From Selenomonas sp. GACV-9 (GTDB taxonomy: Bacteria > Bacillota > Negativicutes > Selenomonadales > Selenomonadaceae): 64,000 bases of DNA. Below the pieces are notes generated by a model that was not told where the DNA came from, ran no database searches, and saw only the letters and a list, made by a program, of their open reading frames with translations. The position numbers were made by a program, and so were the translations under genes. Position 1 is the stretch's first letter; the number at the start of each line of letters is the position of its first letter. Where the stretch lies: NCBI GenBank assembly GCA_900116485.1, contig FPAX01000004.1:62001-126000 (forward strand), in the 5' to 3' direction. Below are positions 40,510 to 50,349 of this stretch, one piece after another.

Positions 40510-43128
40510 ATGAAATTGGCGGCTTGTTATATGGTGAAAAATGAAGAGAAAAATCTGGCCCGGTCACTGGGCTCGATTGCAGGTGTCGTCGATGATATTG
40601 TGGTGGTAGACACGGGCTCGACGGATAAAACAAAAGCGATTGCAGCTGGTTTTGGCGCCAGGATATATGATTTCCCCTGGCAGGAAGATTTTTCAGCTCC
40701 GCGTAACTTTGCTATCGAGCAGACTGATGCAGACTGGATCTTATTCCTCGATGCGGATGAATTTTTCGCTGCTAAGCCGGCCATCAAGGAGTTCCTGTCC
40801 AGCCAGCAAAAACTCCCGGATGCGTATATGGTAATGCGCCGTAATCAGGAGGATGGCCAGGATAAGGACGCAGGCCTAGGGACGGATTGGTGCTGCCGTT
40901 TGTTTCGCCGGGCGCGTGAGCTACGCTATCAGGGCATCATCCATGAGCAGCTTACCCGGGCGGATGGAGGCATATGTATTGCGAATCTGCCGAAAGAAAT
41001 TTATCTATGGCATACAGGGTACCAGCATGGCTTGATCGAGGAAAAATTGCGGCGCAATCTCAAGCTTCTGGAGAAGGACAGCAGGGAAAAGGGAGAGACG
41101 CCGCATCACTGGCTGCATATGATTGACTGTTATTTTGGGCTTGGTGATTATCAGCGAGCCTATCAGTATGCGCTGAAGGTCCGGCAGTCTGAGCTTGAAA
41201 TCTTCAATAATGAAGCGCATCTATATCATATGCTGATCGAGTCCATGCGGCAGCTCAAGCTGCCTGCTCAGGATATGCTGCCATATGCCGAAGAAGCCTT
41301 GCAGAAATATCCGACGATGCCAGAGTTCCATGGCGAGAAGGGCATGATACTCTGCGCCCTGGGAGAGCTGAAGGAGGCAAGGCAGGAGTTAGAGACGGCG
41401 ATTGTTTGCTATCAGCATCCGGAAAGATGGCCGGCGCAGACGGGCTACTTTACGAAAAAGTCAGCGGCGGTGGTTCGTGCACGGCTGGAAGAGTTATACC
41501 AACTGGAACAAGAACAGGAGAGTAAGGTGGAGCAGTCAAGGATAACGGCATGTTATATCGTGCGCAATGAGGCGGATAATCTGGCCCGTTCGTTGGCCAG
41601 CATCAAAGGCCAGTATGATGACCTCATCGTGGTCGATACTGGCTCGACGGATACTACAAAGGCTGTAGCACAGGAATACCAAGCTAGGCTCTATGATTTT
41701 ACGTGGCAGGACGACTTTGCGGTGGCGCGTAACTATGCATTGGATCAGGTAAAGACCGAATGGGTACTGTTCCTCGATGCAGATGAATATTTACGGCCGG
41801 ATTCGCCAAGCAACCTGCATGATTTGGTAGCACGGGCGGGAAACTATGAGGTCTTGCTGCTGGCTATGCAGAATATCGAGCCGACAAGCGACGAGGTACT
41901 CATGGAGTTTTGGGCACCGCGCTGCTATCGCTATCGGCAGGAGCGCCGTTATGTGGGAGCTATCCATGAGGAGTTGCGCGATAATGGTGCTGTAATCGAG
42001 TCTGTCGTTCGTGTGGCACCAGAAGAAATCATGCTGATCCATACCGGCTATGCGGCAGCTGTATCAAAGGAGAAGGCTACGCGGAATCTGCTGCTTCTGC
42101 ATAAAGCCATGGAACAAGAGGCAGAACCGCAAAGGCTTTATCGTTACCTGGCCGAAGCTTATGATGGGATAGGCGACCAGAAGTCAGCCGAGGCATGGGC
42201 CCTGCGCGATGTGGCGCAGGGCCGGCAGCCTGTGGTTTATGCCAGTGCCTCGTATCGCTTGCTGCTGCGGTATTACGCTCAGTCCGAGCAGCAGGAAAAT
42301 CGCTATATCCTGGCAGCAAATGCAGTCAGGGAGTTTCCTGAGGTCCCAGAATTCCATGCGGAGCTGGCGGAATGTTTGGCAAGTATGGAAAAATGGGCTG
42401 AGGCAGAACAGCAGGCTGATCTAGCTGAAAGAACATATGTGAATCGCACAGGGGCTGAACCTGTGATGTTTACTGACGAGATGTTAGACACGTTGCGACA
42501 GCGCAGGAAAACATGGCAAGAAAATATCAGCATCGGTAATGATGAGGTGCTGTCTGTATTGCGGAGAGCACAGCAGGAAAAATCAGGACAGTATCCGCAG
42601 AAATTATTGACTGCATTAGCCGATAATGTTCCGCAGCTAACCAGAGCGTTGCTGGCGTTGGAACGGGAGCAAACATCAGCAGTGCAGGCATTGCTGGGGC
42701 GCGGCGAGAAATTACTGCCAGCTGCGATGGCGCAGGTATGGGCGGCTTATCGTGGTTTGCAGGGGGTGTTGCCGTCTGCCGACGGATATGGTTTGATGCT
42801 GAAGGAGGCTTTAGTCTATGGTGATGAAAGCCAGCGGCAGCGTTTCCTGCAGCTATCGCTGCAGATGACGACGGCCGAGGTCTATCAAGCTGCTGAGGCC
42901 GCTTTCCAGGAAGAGTTATGGGAAGAGGCTTTCCGCATGTATGAGACAATCCCTGCGGATGCACCCGAGGTGACGGCAGAATTTTGGCATCATGCGGGTA
43001 TCTGTCTGTATCATCTTAGGGAATCAGCAGCAGCAATCGAATGTTTACAGCGGGCACAGGCGCTGGGCTGCAGGAATCGGTCAATCCCCGCATATATCCA
43101 GTGGAGTCAGGAGCTAAGCCATGATTAA
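40510..43128 (+). CDS. Tandem GT2 glycosyltransferase with TPR regions
   Basis: This 872-residue cytoplasmic protein starts at ATG 40510 after GAGAGGG; the extension to 40480 lacks a ribosome site. It has two homologous GT2 domains: residues about 1-230 (CYMVKNEEKNLARSLGSI, VVVDTGSTDKTKA, FLDADEFF) and about 345-560 (CYIVRNEADNLARSLASI, VVDTGSTDTTKA, FLDADEYL). Both keep the donor-binding DTGSTD and metal-binding DAD. TPR-like helices separate and follow them. Such GT2-TPR proteins build glycans on nucleotide-sugar donors; the sugar is unknown. It is the first gene of a long operon and overlaps the next by 8 nt. Placement after the major flagellin suggests flagellin glycosylation. Confidence 0.85.
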   Translation: MKLAACYMVKNEEKNLARSLGSIAGVVDDIVVVDTGSTDKTKAIAAGFGARIYDFPWQEDFSAPRNFAIEQTDADWILFLDADEFFAAKPAIKEFLSSQQKLPDAYMVMRRNQEDGQDKDAGLGTDWCCRLFRRARELRYQGIIHEQLTRADGGICIANLPKEIYLWHTGYQHGLIEEKLRRNLKLLEKDSREKGETPHHWLHMIDCYFGLGDYQRAYQYALKVRQSELEIFNNEAHLYHMLIESMRQLKLPAQDMLPYAEEALQKYPTMPEFHGEKGMILCALGELKEARQELETAIVCYQHPERWPAQTGYFTKKSAAVVRARLEELYQLEQEQESKVEQSRITACYIVRNEADNLARSLASIKGQYDDLIVVDTGSTDTTKAVAQEYQARLYDFTWQDDFAVARNYALDQVKTEWVLFLDADEYLRPDSPSNLHDLVARAGNYEVLLLAMQNIEPTSDEVLMEFWAPRCYRYRQERRYVGAIHEELRDNGAVIESVVRVAPEEIMLIHTGYAAAVSKEKATRNLLLLHKAMEQEAEPQRLYRYLAEAYDGIGDQKSAEAWALRDVAQGRQPVVYASASYRLLLRYYAQSEQQENRYILAANAVREFPEVPEFHAELAECLASMEKWAEAEQQADLAERTYVNRTGAEPVMFTDEMLDTLRQRRKTWQENISIGNDEVLSVLRRAQQEKSGQYPQKLLTALADNVPQLTRALLALEREQTSAVQALLGRGEKLLPAAMAQVWAAYRGLQGVLPSADGYGLMLKEALVYGDESQRQRFLQLSLQMTTAEVYQAAEAAFQEELWEEAFRMYETIPADAPEVTAEFWHHAGICLYHLRESAAAIECLQRAQALGCRNRSIPAYIQWSQELSHD

Positions 43129-44386
43129 GATATCTGCATGTGTTATTGTGAAGAATGAAGAGAAGAATATGCCGGCATGGTTGCATTGTGTGCAGAACAT
43201 TGCCGATGAGTGCATTGTCGTCGATACAGGCTCGACCGATGCGACAGTCCGTCTGGCCAAGGAGGCAGGGGCCAGGGTCTATGAGCTCACCTGGCAGGAT
43301 GATTTTTCCTATGCCAAAAACTATGCGTTGGACAAGGCAACGGGGGACTGGATCATATTCCTTGATGCGGATGAATTTTTCCCCGATGAGGAATTCGGCT
43401 TAGTACGGGAACTTATCAGCAAATATCATGGACGCAAAGAGGTAGCAGGTATCTTTACGCAGCGCATTGAGGTCGATGTGGATAATGATTATGAAGCATT
43501 GGGCAGTTCGCGACAAATCCGCATTTTCCGCAATTCGCCGTTTATCCGCTATGTGGGCAAGATTCATGAAACGTTGCAGAACACGGGAAAAAGAAAGCAG
43601 ACCATGATGTATGATAATACCCTGCATATCTATCATACGGGTTACTCACAGAAATTGATTCAGTCTAAAGTCGATAGGAATCTGGAACAATTGCTGGCCG
43701 AACGCAAAAGACGCGGCCCAGAGCCAATGGATGCTTATTATCTGGCAGACTGCTACTATGCCAAGGGGATGTATCATGAGGCGCTGCAGTATGCGGACGA
43801 GGCAATCAAGTCACCAATAGAGGCAGGCGGACTTATGAACCGGCCCTATGCGATACGAGAACAGAGCCTGATCTATCTGGAAGCTGATGAGCAGGACATC
43901 GTGCAGGCGATGGAGCAGGGGCAGGAGGCATTTCCGACATTGGCAGAATTTGCTTTACTGCTGGCAGCGTATTATTGGGATAAACAGGATTATCTATTGG
44001 CAGAGCGTTACAATCGGCAGGGCTTAGAATGCTATCAGCACAACAAAGAGCGTAATACGCTGGATTACCGGATTACGGATCATGCAGAAACTTTGCTGCC
44101 GAATGCCTGGTGGCGAGCTGGGGAATTATACCGTTGGCGCGGGCAGGAGGATAAGGCCGGTACTGCATATCGCAAGGGGCTAGCTTTGCAGCCGCAGCAT
44201 GAAAAACTGCGACGCTCGCTGGAAAAGCTGTCAGGGGCAAAACGAGCGCTGCCGGACTGCAAGGAGGCAGAAAAGATGATAAGGCGAGTATCTATATTAT
44301 ATAGGTGGGCAGCTGCCGAGCGGCAGGGAATCGAGGCAATCTATCCTGGTGCATTGGCACAGCTTTTACCAGAGGTGCAATCATGA
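43121..44386 (+). CDS. GT2 glycosyltransferase with TPR tail
   Basis: This 421-residue protein has a single GT2 domain (about 1-230) that is a close relative of the neighbouring ones: ISACVIVKNEEKNMPAWLHCV, CIVVDTGSTDAT, ELTWQDDFSYAKNYALD and FLDADEFF. The C-terminal half is TPR-like (MDAYYLADCYYAKGMYHEALQYADEAI). It overlaps both neighbours (8 nt upstream, ATGA downstream), so translation is coupled. It is a soluble cytoplasmic enzyme, probably in protein-linked glycan assembly. Confidence 0.86.
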   Translation: MIKISACVIVKNEEKNMPAWLHCVQNIADECIVVDTGSTDATVRLAKEAGARVYELTWQDDFSYAKNYALDKATGDWIIFLDADEFFPDEEFGLVRELISKYHGRKEVAGIFTQRIEVDVDNDYEALGSSRQIRIFRNSPFIRYVGKIHETLQNTGKRKQTMMYDNTLHIYHTGYSQKLIQSKVDRNLEQLLAERKRRGPEPMDAYYLADCYYAKGMYHEALQYADEAIKSPIEAGGLMNRPYAIREQSLIYLEADEQDIVQAMEQGQEAFPTLAEFALLLAAYYWDKQDYLLAERYNRQGLECYQHNKERNTLDYRITDHAETLLPNAWWRAGELYRWRGQEDKAGTAYRKGLALQPQHEKLRRSLEKLSGAKRALPDCKEAEKMIRRVSILYRWAAAERQGIEAIYPGALAQLLPEVQS

Positions 44387-47300
44387 GTTTGTTATCGGCA
44401 TGTGTCATTGTCCGGAATGAGGCAGAGAATATCCGGCAGTGGCTGGAGAACATGAAAAAGATAGCGGATGAGCTTATCGTGGTGGATACAGGCTCTACCG
44501 ATGATACCGTGGCCATTGCGCAGCAGCACGGGGCCAGGGTCTATTCGTTTGCCTGGCAGGATGACTTTTCGGCGGCTAAAAACTATGCGTTGGAGCAGGC
44601 ACATGGGCGTTGGATCGCTTTTCTCGATGCCGACGAATATTTTACGGAAGAGTCCTTAGGCAAAGTGCAGCTTGTGCTGCGGCAGGCTGATCGCAAGGCG
44701 GCTTTGGTTGGCCTGTTTTGCCGGATTGTCAATATCGATTGCGATACGGGGGAGGATCTGCAGAGCACGTTCTATCAGGTGCGCTTGTTTCGTAACAGCA
44801 GGTATCTGCGTTTTGCGGGGAAAATTCACGAAAAGATACAGTATAGTGGGACGGGGCAGAAGTCGCTGGAGAAGACGGATGATTTGACCATCCTGCATAC
44901 TGGCTATTCGCGCGCCATCATCCGGCAGAAGATCGAGCGCAATCTGAAGCTGCTCGAACAAAAGGCAGCGCGCGGTGAGAAGGAGGATGTGGATGATTAT
45001 TATCTTGCGGAGTGCTATCTTGGTCTGCAGGACTATGCGCAGACCAGGAAATATGCCTGGCAGGCAATCCAGAATCAGGTGCATATTGTTGGCATGGAGA
45101 TGCGGCCATATGAGCTCTATATCCAGGCATTGATATCCTTGCAGGTTCCTTTGCCAGAGCTGACAGCAGCCTTGCAGCAGGCTATCGAAACCTACCCGGA
45201 GGCGGCAGAGTTTCATTTCCTGTTGGGGCTGGCCAGATTCCAGCAACAGGAGGAGCAAGCTGCTGCGCTGGAGTTTCAGCGTGGACGTGAACTTATGGCT
45301 TTGGCTGAGGGCAAAATGCAGAATGGAACATTGTCGGAGCATGCTGAGTCGCTGCTGCCAGATGTCTGTCGTGCAGAGCAGCAGATTGCGGAGCGGCGCA
45401 AGTCACACTTGCTACAGACGGATGATCTGCCGGTGGACTCGCTGCGTCAGCGCATCTATGCAGCCTTGCAAGCCCACGAGTATCCGCAGGCAGATGCGGT
45501 CATTCGTGAACTGCAGGCCATTCGGCCGGAGGAGGCAGGGGAGTTGCAAGTCAGTCTGGACATTGAGCAGCATGATCTTGACAAGGCTGAGCAGGATTGG
45601 CAGTCTCTGCAGAAGTTGTCCCCATCGGGCTGGGGCACCCAATTCCTGCAGGCAAGATTGTTGTTTGCCAAGGGGGAGACCGTACGGACTGCGGCTTTGC
45701 TACAGGAGATGCTGAAACAGGCTGGCTGGCCGGCAGCTTATTTAGAAAAATTATATAATCTTTTGGGCCAGTGTGCGCGTTTCCTCGGCAATAGTGCCCT
45801 AAGTACAGAAGCCTATCGGTTGGCAGCAGCGCAGACCAGTGACCTCTCTTTGGCGGCGCTGGAATACAGCAATTATCTTTTTAATTTGCATTATCTGCCC
45901 GTAGAGGATGTCAGGTCACTGCGGGAGGCAGCGGCTGCTTATCAGCAGTTTTTCGAGGGACTCGCGCAGCTCCCAACGCGTAAGTTAGGGAACCTGCGTG
46001 ATGGACGTTTGCGGATTGGCTATATTTCGCCGGATTTCCGTGAGCATGTTGTCCTGTCGTTTGCCTGGAATATGATAACGGGGCTGGATAAGAAACGTTT
46101 TGCAGTCTATGCCTATGCCTGCAATCCAGAGGATGATATGAGCCGTCAATTAGCCAGCCGGGTAGATGGCTGGCGTAATCTTATGGCGTTGCCGTTAGAT
46201 AAAGCAGCCCGCGTAATCTACGAAGATGAACTGGATATCCTGGTCGACCTTTCTGGCCATACGAAGCGGAATTGTCTGCCGATACTGGCTTATAAGCCGG
46301 CACCAATCCAGATTTCTGGTATCGGCTATTTTGCCTCAACGGGTCTGGGGGCAATTGATTATGTACTGGGAGATGCGTATCTGGATCCTGAGGGGGCTGA
46401 GCAGGAGTTCACGGAACAGCTCATCCGGCTGCCGCACAGTCATTTCAGCTATTTGCCGCTGCATAAGGCACCGGCTGTAGCGGCAGCGCCATGCAGCCGT
46501 AAGGGCTATATCACGTTTGGCTGTTTCAATAATTTCACGAAAGTAAATGATGAGGTGCTCAAAGTATGGGCGGAAATCTTGCGCCAAGTGCCACAGTGTC
46601 ATCTGATGCTGAAGGCAGCGGTATTCGATCAGGAAGACAGCCGAGAGTATGTCATACAACGCTTGCAGGCAGCTGGGCTGCCTTTGGAGCGCTTAGAATT
46701 GCGCGGCCTAACGAAAAATTACTTGCAAGAATACAGTGAGGTAGATATTGCCTTGGATACGTTTCCCTATCCGGGAGGCGGGACAACCTGTGATGCGCTT
46801 TATATGGGCATCCCGGTAGTCACATTGATTGGCAATACCCATGGTGGACGTTTTGGCTACTCTTTGCTGCAAAATATAGACTTAGGCGATCTATGTGCGG
46901 CGACGCAGGCGGAGTATGTCCAAAAGGCAGTCTCTCTAGCCGCAGATAAGGAATTAGTACAGCAGCTGCGCCAGATGATACGCCCGTTGCTGCAGAAATC
47001 CGTCGTCATGGATGCCAAGCTGTATTGTGAGGAATTAGGTGATGCCTATGAGACGGTATATGTCCAGGCTATCAGCGATAAGGAAGCGCGTAAGGATATG
47101 CTCGGTATGGCTATCGATGCGGGAAATCTGTCCCTGGCAGAAAAAATCAAGGGCATGCTGATGGCTGCTGGTGAGGATGATGCCTATGTGCTGCTATTAG
47201 CAGCATATTTGGCGGAAAAGCAAGATCGCTTGTCTGAGGCGCTGGCCTTGGCCGAAAAAAGCCTGTCGCTGGGAACGCTGAACCGTTCGCAAGGCGGAAT

Positions 47301-50300
47301 GGTCCATCATCTGCAGGGAAATATTGCCCGCAAGCAGGGCAAGAGGGCTTTGGCAGCGACTGAATATCTGGCATCGAGCAAGAACAAGGATATTGCCAAC
47401 GGGAAGCTGGCGGATTATAGCAATTATTTGTTAAATCTCCAGTTCCAGGAAATATCAGCTGAGGAGCTTTTGCGTGTATCAAGAGGCTATGATGGTCTGA
47501 CGATGCCGCTGCCGAAAATGAAACACAATGTAAATCGTCATTTGCATGAAAAACTCCGTGTGGGCTATATATCCCCGGATTTCTGCCGTCATATTGTTGC
47601 TTGTTTTAGTCAGGTATTTTTCAAGGGGCATGATAAATACCGCTTGGAAGTATATGGGTATGCCAATTGCCGGGAGGATGATGTCACGGCGAAATTGGCA
47701 GCTGATGCCGACCATTGGCGCAATATATATGGGCTGGATCCTGTAGCGGCAGCAAGGATGATCTATGAGGATGAGATTGATGTGCTGGTGGATTTATCCG
47801 GACATACGGGCAATAATTGCCTGCCAATCTTGGCCTGCCGGCCGGCACCTGTCCAAATCAGCGGTATTGGCTACTTTGCAACGACTGGTCTTGCAGCAGT
47901 AGATTATTTCATCACTGATACCTATGCATCGCCACAGGGAGAAGAGCGTTATTATACGGAAAAACTTTTATGCCTGCAGCATAGTCATCTTTGTTATCAG
48001 CCACTGCGAGAATCATCTATGCCAGCATATCCAGCTGCTTGTGCAAGCCAGAAAATCATCACTTTTGGCAGCATGAACCAGTTTGATAAGCTGTCGGATG
48101 AACTCTTGACGGTATGGGCAGAAATCTTGCGACAGGTACCGTCGTCGCGGCTTTTCCTGAAGGCCGGACTGTTTGATGATGCTAAGCGCACAGAAGCCGC
48201 TTTACAGCGTCTAGAGAAACTGGGACTGCTGCGGGAGCGGATCATCACCGAAGGCTATACCGAAGATTATCTGGAAAGCTATCGTCAGATTGATATTGCG
48301 CTGGATTCCTGGCCGTATCCTGGCGGGGGCACAACTTGTGATGCCCTCTATATGGGAGTTCCTGTTGTGACGCGGCGGGGAAAAAATCATCATCAGCGTT
48401 TTGGCTGGAGTTTACTGGCCAACTGCGGCCTGGAGTTTTTGGCTGCTGATGATTGGGATGGCTATATACGGTGTGCGGTCGAATTGGCCCGTGATCCGTC
48501 CAAGATAGCTGAGCTGCATCGGACAATCCGCAGAAAACTGCAGGAATCTGCCGTGATGAATGCGGGTATCTATCAGAATGACTGGGAGAATGCCTGTCTG
48601 GCAGTCTTTGCCCATTGGCGCAATCAGCAAGGAAAAGCTGCAGTAATATGGCTGGATAAGATGCGGGCGCAGTGCAAGGCTGCTGAGCAAGCTGAAGACT
48701 GGCCGGTGATTTTCCGCCTGGCAGGCGCAGCAGGAGATCCGGCTCTTTATGAGGGGCGAGAGATATATCTGTCGGCAATGGCTGCTTATCAGTTGGAGGA
48801 ATACCGCCGGGCCGAATTCTGGGCGCGGCAGGGGATTGTCCGGCAGGTGCCTGAGCTGGGACAATGTATGAATATCTGGATGAACAGTCTGCAGATGCTT
48901 GGGGAGCTGCAGCAGGCACTGGCAATCTGCCAGCAGGAGCTGGAGAAAGATATTTCCTATAGCTATCGCAAAAGTTATCTGCTTTCAGCAGCGAGCATTT
49001 GCTATCAGTTGGGGCTGCCAGAGAAATGGCGATATTATCAGCAGTCGTATGAGCAGGAACGAGATTTATGGGAGAAGTGTGATTCTTATGGCTCGTGGCT
49101 CTATTGCTATAATAGTCAAGAGACAGGCGAAGAGGAGCTATTGGCCGCACATAAGGCGTTCAATGACCTATTGGCAGGGATAAAGCCCTATGTGCATACG
49201 AAAGCTCGGCATCAGCATAAAAAACTGCGCATTGGCTACATTTCGCCGGATTTCCGTCAGCATGTGATGTATCATTTTGTCATTCCCTTTTTGGGGGCGT
49301 ATGATCAGGCGAAATATGAGGTATATGCTTACAACTTGGCAGAAAGCCCGGATGCCTATACGGACATGCTCAGAAGACTGCCGGATCATTGGTGGGATGT
49401 CCAAGGCAAAAAGCTGGAGGATATTGCCCGCTGCATCTATGACGATGAGATCGATATCCTGGTCGACCTGGCTGGCCATACCAAGGGCAGTGGATTACCA
49501 GTACTTGCCTGGAAACCAGCTCCGATACAGATATCCGGGCTGGGCTATATGGCGACGACGGGGCTGAAAACGGTGGATTACTTCCTGACGGATCCATGGC
49601 TCGATCCTGAAGGGGTCAATGAGCGCTATTTTACGGAAAATCTGCTACGGTTGCCTACCCACCTGTGCTTTGTGCCAGAGGGGAATATTCCCGAATCGGC
49701 CGGGGCACCATGTAAGGAGCGTGGCTGGCTGCTGTTTGGTGTATTCAACCAGTATCTGAAGTATACTGATGAAATGATTCGCAACTGGCAGGAAATCCTG
49801 CGGCAGGTCCCTGATTCAAAGCTGCTGTTGAAGTCGCAGGTATTTTTCAGTCCTTGGACGGTAGAGCAGGCATATAAGCGGCTGGTTGGATTAGGTGTCG
49901 ACATGGATCGCGTCATTTTTGAACCGGCGACAAGGGAGTATCATCAGCGCTATCTCGATGTGGACATAGCCTTGGATACGTATCCTTACCCTGGGGGAGG
50001 AACGACCTGTGACTCGCTTTATATGGGCGTACCGGTCATATCGCGCTACAGCACGCGCCATAGCAGTCGTTTCAGCTACAGCATCTTACAGAATGTCGGT
50101 TTGGGAGAGCTGGCAGTAACGACAAACGAAGAATATGTGGCGCGAGCTGTTGGCTTGGCAAACGACCGGGAATTGCTCGATATCCTGCACAAGAATCTGC
50201 GGACAATGATGCGCAATTCACCGATGATGGATATGCAAGGATATATGCAGGTGGTGGAAGGCTGGTATCAGAAGATTTGGAAGGATTTTCGGCAGTCATG

Positions 50301-50301
50301 A
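44383..50301 (+). CDS. Giant fusion: GT2 domain plus three GT41 (OGT/SPINDLY-like) domains
   Basis: This 1972-residue protein starts at ATG 44383, overlapping the previous stop (ATGA). Residues about 1-230 form a GT2 domain (VIVRNEAENIRQWLENM, VVDTGSTDDTV, FLDADEYF), followed by TPR repeats. Three GT41 catalytic regions follow, starting at about 544, 1057 and 1614 with LRIGYISPDFRE, LRVGYISPDFCR and LRIGYISPDFRQ. Each has VDLSGHT or VDLAGHT, an FNN/MNQ/FNQ-x3-K segment with the OGT-type lysine (Lys720, Lys1236, Lys1793), and a PYPGGGTTCD(A/S)LYMG loop, so all three look active. TPR-like spacers lie between. OGT-like domains transfer sugars to Ser/Thr of folded or nascent proteins. A likely reading is an assembly line that primes flagellin O-sites and extends the glycan with the GT2 module. 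Confidence 0.9.
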   Translation: MSLLSACVIVRNEAENIRQWLENMKKIADELIVVDTGSTDDTVAIAQQHGARVYSFAWQDDFSAAKNYALEQAHGRWIAFLDADEYFTEESLGKVQLVLRQADRKAALVGLFCRIVNIDCDTGEDLQSTFYQVRLFRNSRYLRFAGKIHEKIQYSGTGQKSLEKTDDLTILHTGYSRAIIRQKIERNLKLLEQKAARGEKEDVDDYYLAECYLGLQDYAQTRKYAWQAIQNQVHIVGMEMRPYELYIQALISLQVPLPELTAALQQAIETYPEAAEFHFLLGLARFQQQEEQAAALEFQRGRELMALAEGKMQNGTLSEHAESLLPDVCRAEQQIAERRKSHLLQTDDLPVDSLRQRIYAALQAHEYPQADAVIRELQAIRPEEAGELQVSLDIEQHDLDKAEQDWQSLQKLSPSGWGTQFLQARLLFAKGETVRTAALLQEMLKQAGWPAAYLEKLYNLLGQCARFLGNSALSTEAYRLAAAQTSDLSLAALEYSNYLFNLHYLPVEDVRSLREAAAAYQQFFEGLAQLPTRKLGNLRDGRLRIGYISPDFREHVVLSFAWNMITGLDKKRFAVYAYACNPEDDMSRQLASRVDGWRNLMALPLDKAARVIYEDELDILVDLSGHTKRNCLPILAYKPAPIQISGIGYFASTGLGAIDYVLGDAYLDPEGAEQEFTEQLIRLPHSHFSYLPLHKAPAVAAAPCSRKGYITFGCFNNFTKVNDEVLKVWAEILRQVPQCHLMLKAAVFDQEDSREYVIQRLQAAGLPLERLELRGLTKNYLQEYSEVDIALDTFPYPGGGTTCDALYMGIPVVTLIGNTHGGRFGYSLLQNIDLGDLCAATQAEYVQKAVSLAADKELVQQLRQMIRPLLQKSVVMDAKLYCEELGDAYETVYVQAISDKEARKDMLGMAIDAGNLSLAEKIKGMLMAAGEDDAYVLLLAAYLAEKQDRLSEALALAEKSLSLGTLNRSQGGMVHHLQGNIARKQGKRALAATEYLASSKNKDIANGKLADYSNYLLNLQFQEISAEELLRVSRGYDGLTMPLPKMKHNVNRHLHEKLRVGYISPDFCRHIVACFSQVFFKGHDKYRLEVYGYANCREDDVTAKLAADADHWRNIYGLDPVAAARMIYEDEIDVLVDLSGHTGNNCLPILACRPAPVQISGIGYFATTGLAAVDYFITDTYASPQGEERYYTEKLLCLQHSHLCYQPLRESSMPAYPAACASQKIITFGSMNQFDKLSDELLTVWAEILRQVPSSRLFLKAGLFDDAKRTEAALQRLEKLGLLRERIITEGYTEDYLESYRQIDIALDSWPYPGGGTTCDALYMGVPVVTRRGKNHHQRFGWSLLANCGLEFLAADDWDGYIRCAVELARDPSKIAELHRTIRRKLQESAVMNAGIYQNDWENACLAVFAHWRNQQGKAAVIWLDKMRAQCKAAEQAEDWPVIFRLAGAAGDPALYEGREIYLSAMAAYQLEEYRRAEFWARQGIVRQVPELGQCMNIWMNSLQMLGELQQALAICQQELEKDISYSYRKSYLLSAASICYQLGLPEKWRYYQQSYEQERDLWEKCDSYGSWLYCYNSQETGEEELLAAHKAFNDLLAGIKPYVHTKARHQHKKLRIGYISPDFRQHVMYHFVIPFLGAYDQAKYEVYAYNLAESPDAYTDMLRRLPDHWWDVQGKKLEDIARCIYDDEIDILVDLAGHTKGSGLPVLAWKPAPIQISGLGYMATTGLKTVDYFLTDPWLDPEGVNERYFTENLLRLPTHLCFVPEGNIPESAGAPCKERGWLLFGVFNQYLKYTDEMIRNWQEILRQVPDSKLLLKSQVFFSPWTVEQAYKRLVGLGVDMDRVIFEPATREYHQRYLDVDIALDTYPYPGGGTTCDSLYMGVPVISRYSTRHSSRFSYSILQNVGLGELAVTTNEEYVARAVGLANDRELLDILHKNLRTMMRNSPMMDMQGYMQVVEGWYQKIWKDFRQS

Positions 50302-50349
50302 AGAATAATATAACAGTATAGAAACTAGATGGCAGGGGAGGCTGTGAAC

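Noticed and set aside
48245-49150. 301-codon minus-strand open frame
   Set aside because: Antisense to the third part of the GT2-GT41 fusion; Pro/Ser-rich shadow translation.
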